A stretch of DNA of 64,000 bases from Actinomycetota bacterium (lineage in GTDB: Bacteria > Actinomycetota > Humimicrobiia > Hakubellales > JAMDDV01): contig JAMDDV010000034.1 in assembly GCA_023488455.1 (NCBI GenBank), forward strand, positions 89,760 through 153,759, written 5' to 3'. The notes under the pieces were generated by a model that saw only the letters and a program-made list of their open reading frames with translations, ran no database searches and had not been told where the DNA came from. Positions 63,878 to 64,000 of this stretch are shown here, piece after piece (the first letter of the stretch is position 1; each line of letters opens with the position of its first letter). A program made the position numbers and the translations under genes.

Positions 63878-64000
63878 GTACTAAATATATACACTTTTTG
63901 TTTAAATATCAAGAACTCTTTTAGAGAAGGGAGAAGCGTCTTTCATCTGTCACCTGAAGGAGACAGTCTTCTTGGCGCAATCTGATAACTAATGCTGTAG

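Larger units (their letters stand above)
62756..64000 (-). mobile_element. tnpB-only insertion element (IS1341-like), right side open
   Basis: Contains tnpB and an upstream 123-nt stretch to the window end. That stretch has hairpins CTCT-ttt-AGAG (63916-63926) and CTGTC/GACAG (63947-63966) that could be a left-end structure. The left boundary at the stop codon is inferred from the PIN remnant. The element ends are not proven. Confidence 0.45.

Noticed and set aside
1..64000. CRISPR arrays, tRNA or rRNA genes
   Set aside because: No regularly spaced repeats, cloverleaf with CCA-type end, or rRNA signature blocks were seen by eye; a covariance scan was not possible.
63878..64000. N-terminal part of the interrupted PIN gene on the far side of tnpB
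   Set aside because: The 123 nt present show no PIN-like frame on either strand; the rest may lie beyond the window.

Overview
The window is a dense, moderately AT-rich bacterial chromosome segment. About 58 kb of it is one large cell-surface polysaccharide / protein-glycosylation region. It holds some twenty cytoplasmic glycosyltransferases (GT2 and GT4), six multi-pass GT-C or YfhO-type membrane proteins, six NAD-dependent sugar-nucleotide epimerase/dehydratase units, a Wzx-type flippase, two UPF0104 membrane proteins, three radical SAM enzymes, a pyruvyl transferase, an FrhB-type oxidoreductase, a heparinase II/III-like protein and an AsnB-type amidotransferase. Clear AGGAG/GAGGTG ribosome sites and the Wzx, YfhO, AsnB and heparinase families point to a bacterium. 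Heavy AGA/AGG and ATA codon use, many TTG starts, and an archaeal-type ATPase, TnpB and PIN/AbrB genes would fit an anaerobic or thermophilic lineage. The sequence alone does not let me name the phylum.

Layout. 1-3.3 kb (-): a GT4-GT2-GT4 block cut by the window edge. 3.3-9 kb: UDP-glucuronate 4-epimerase, a polyprenyl-phosphate sugar transferase, and two near-twin GT4s on either side of a UPF0104 membrane protein. 8.9-14.5 kb (-): dTDP-rhamnose-4-epimerase-like SDR, radical SAM/SPASM, RidA, pyruvyl transferase, hexapeptide acetyltransferase and a second UPF0104. 14.6-20.4 kb (+): FrhB, YfhO, a small membrane protein and a GT-C. 20.4-29 kb (-): GT-C, a GT2-GT4 fusion, GT4, GT-C and a methyltransferase. 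29.1-34.8 kb (+): GT2, three SDRs in tandem, GT2 and GT4. 34.8-36.5 kb (-): a UDP-xylose synthase-like/GT2 fusion. 36.6-40.4 kb (+): a VapBC-type pair, then GT4, methyltransferase and GT4. 40.4-47.9 kb (-): GT-C, GT4, flippase, B12-type radical SAM and GT-C. 48-53.7 kb (+): GT2, DUF2304, bi-domain oxidoreductase, GT4 and radical SAM/SPASM. 53.6-58.6 kb (-): heparinase-like, GT4 and AsnB.

From 58.6 kb to the right end the character changes to a toxin-antitoxin and mobile-element scrapyard. It contains decayed toxin-system fragments, a DUF2283 gene behind a truncated DUF4258, a MazEF-like pair, an orphan ribbon-helix-helix protein, a SAM methyltransferase whose 3' end is repeated 1.6 kb away beyond an AAA ATPase, and a tnpB that abuts the C-terminal remnant of a PIN-domain gene.

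Working model (inference): dolichol-phosphate-mannose-synthase-like GT2s charge a polyprenyl phosphate, and the GT-C proteins use those donors outside the membrane. The GT4/GT2 enzymes build a lipid-linked chain from UDP-GalA, UDP-xylose-type and deoxyhexose donors, and the flippase exports it. The most striking architectural signals are a duplicated GT4/GT2/GT4 block that is split in one copy and fused in the other, the UXS-GT2 fusion, convergent operons that overlap or nearly touch at their 3' ends, and Shine-Dalgarno-less first genes with a -10-like box only about 8-13 nt from the start codon.
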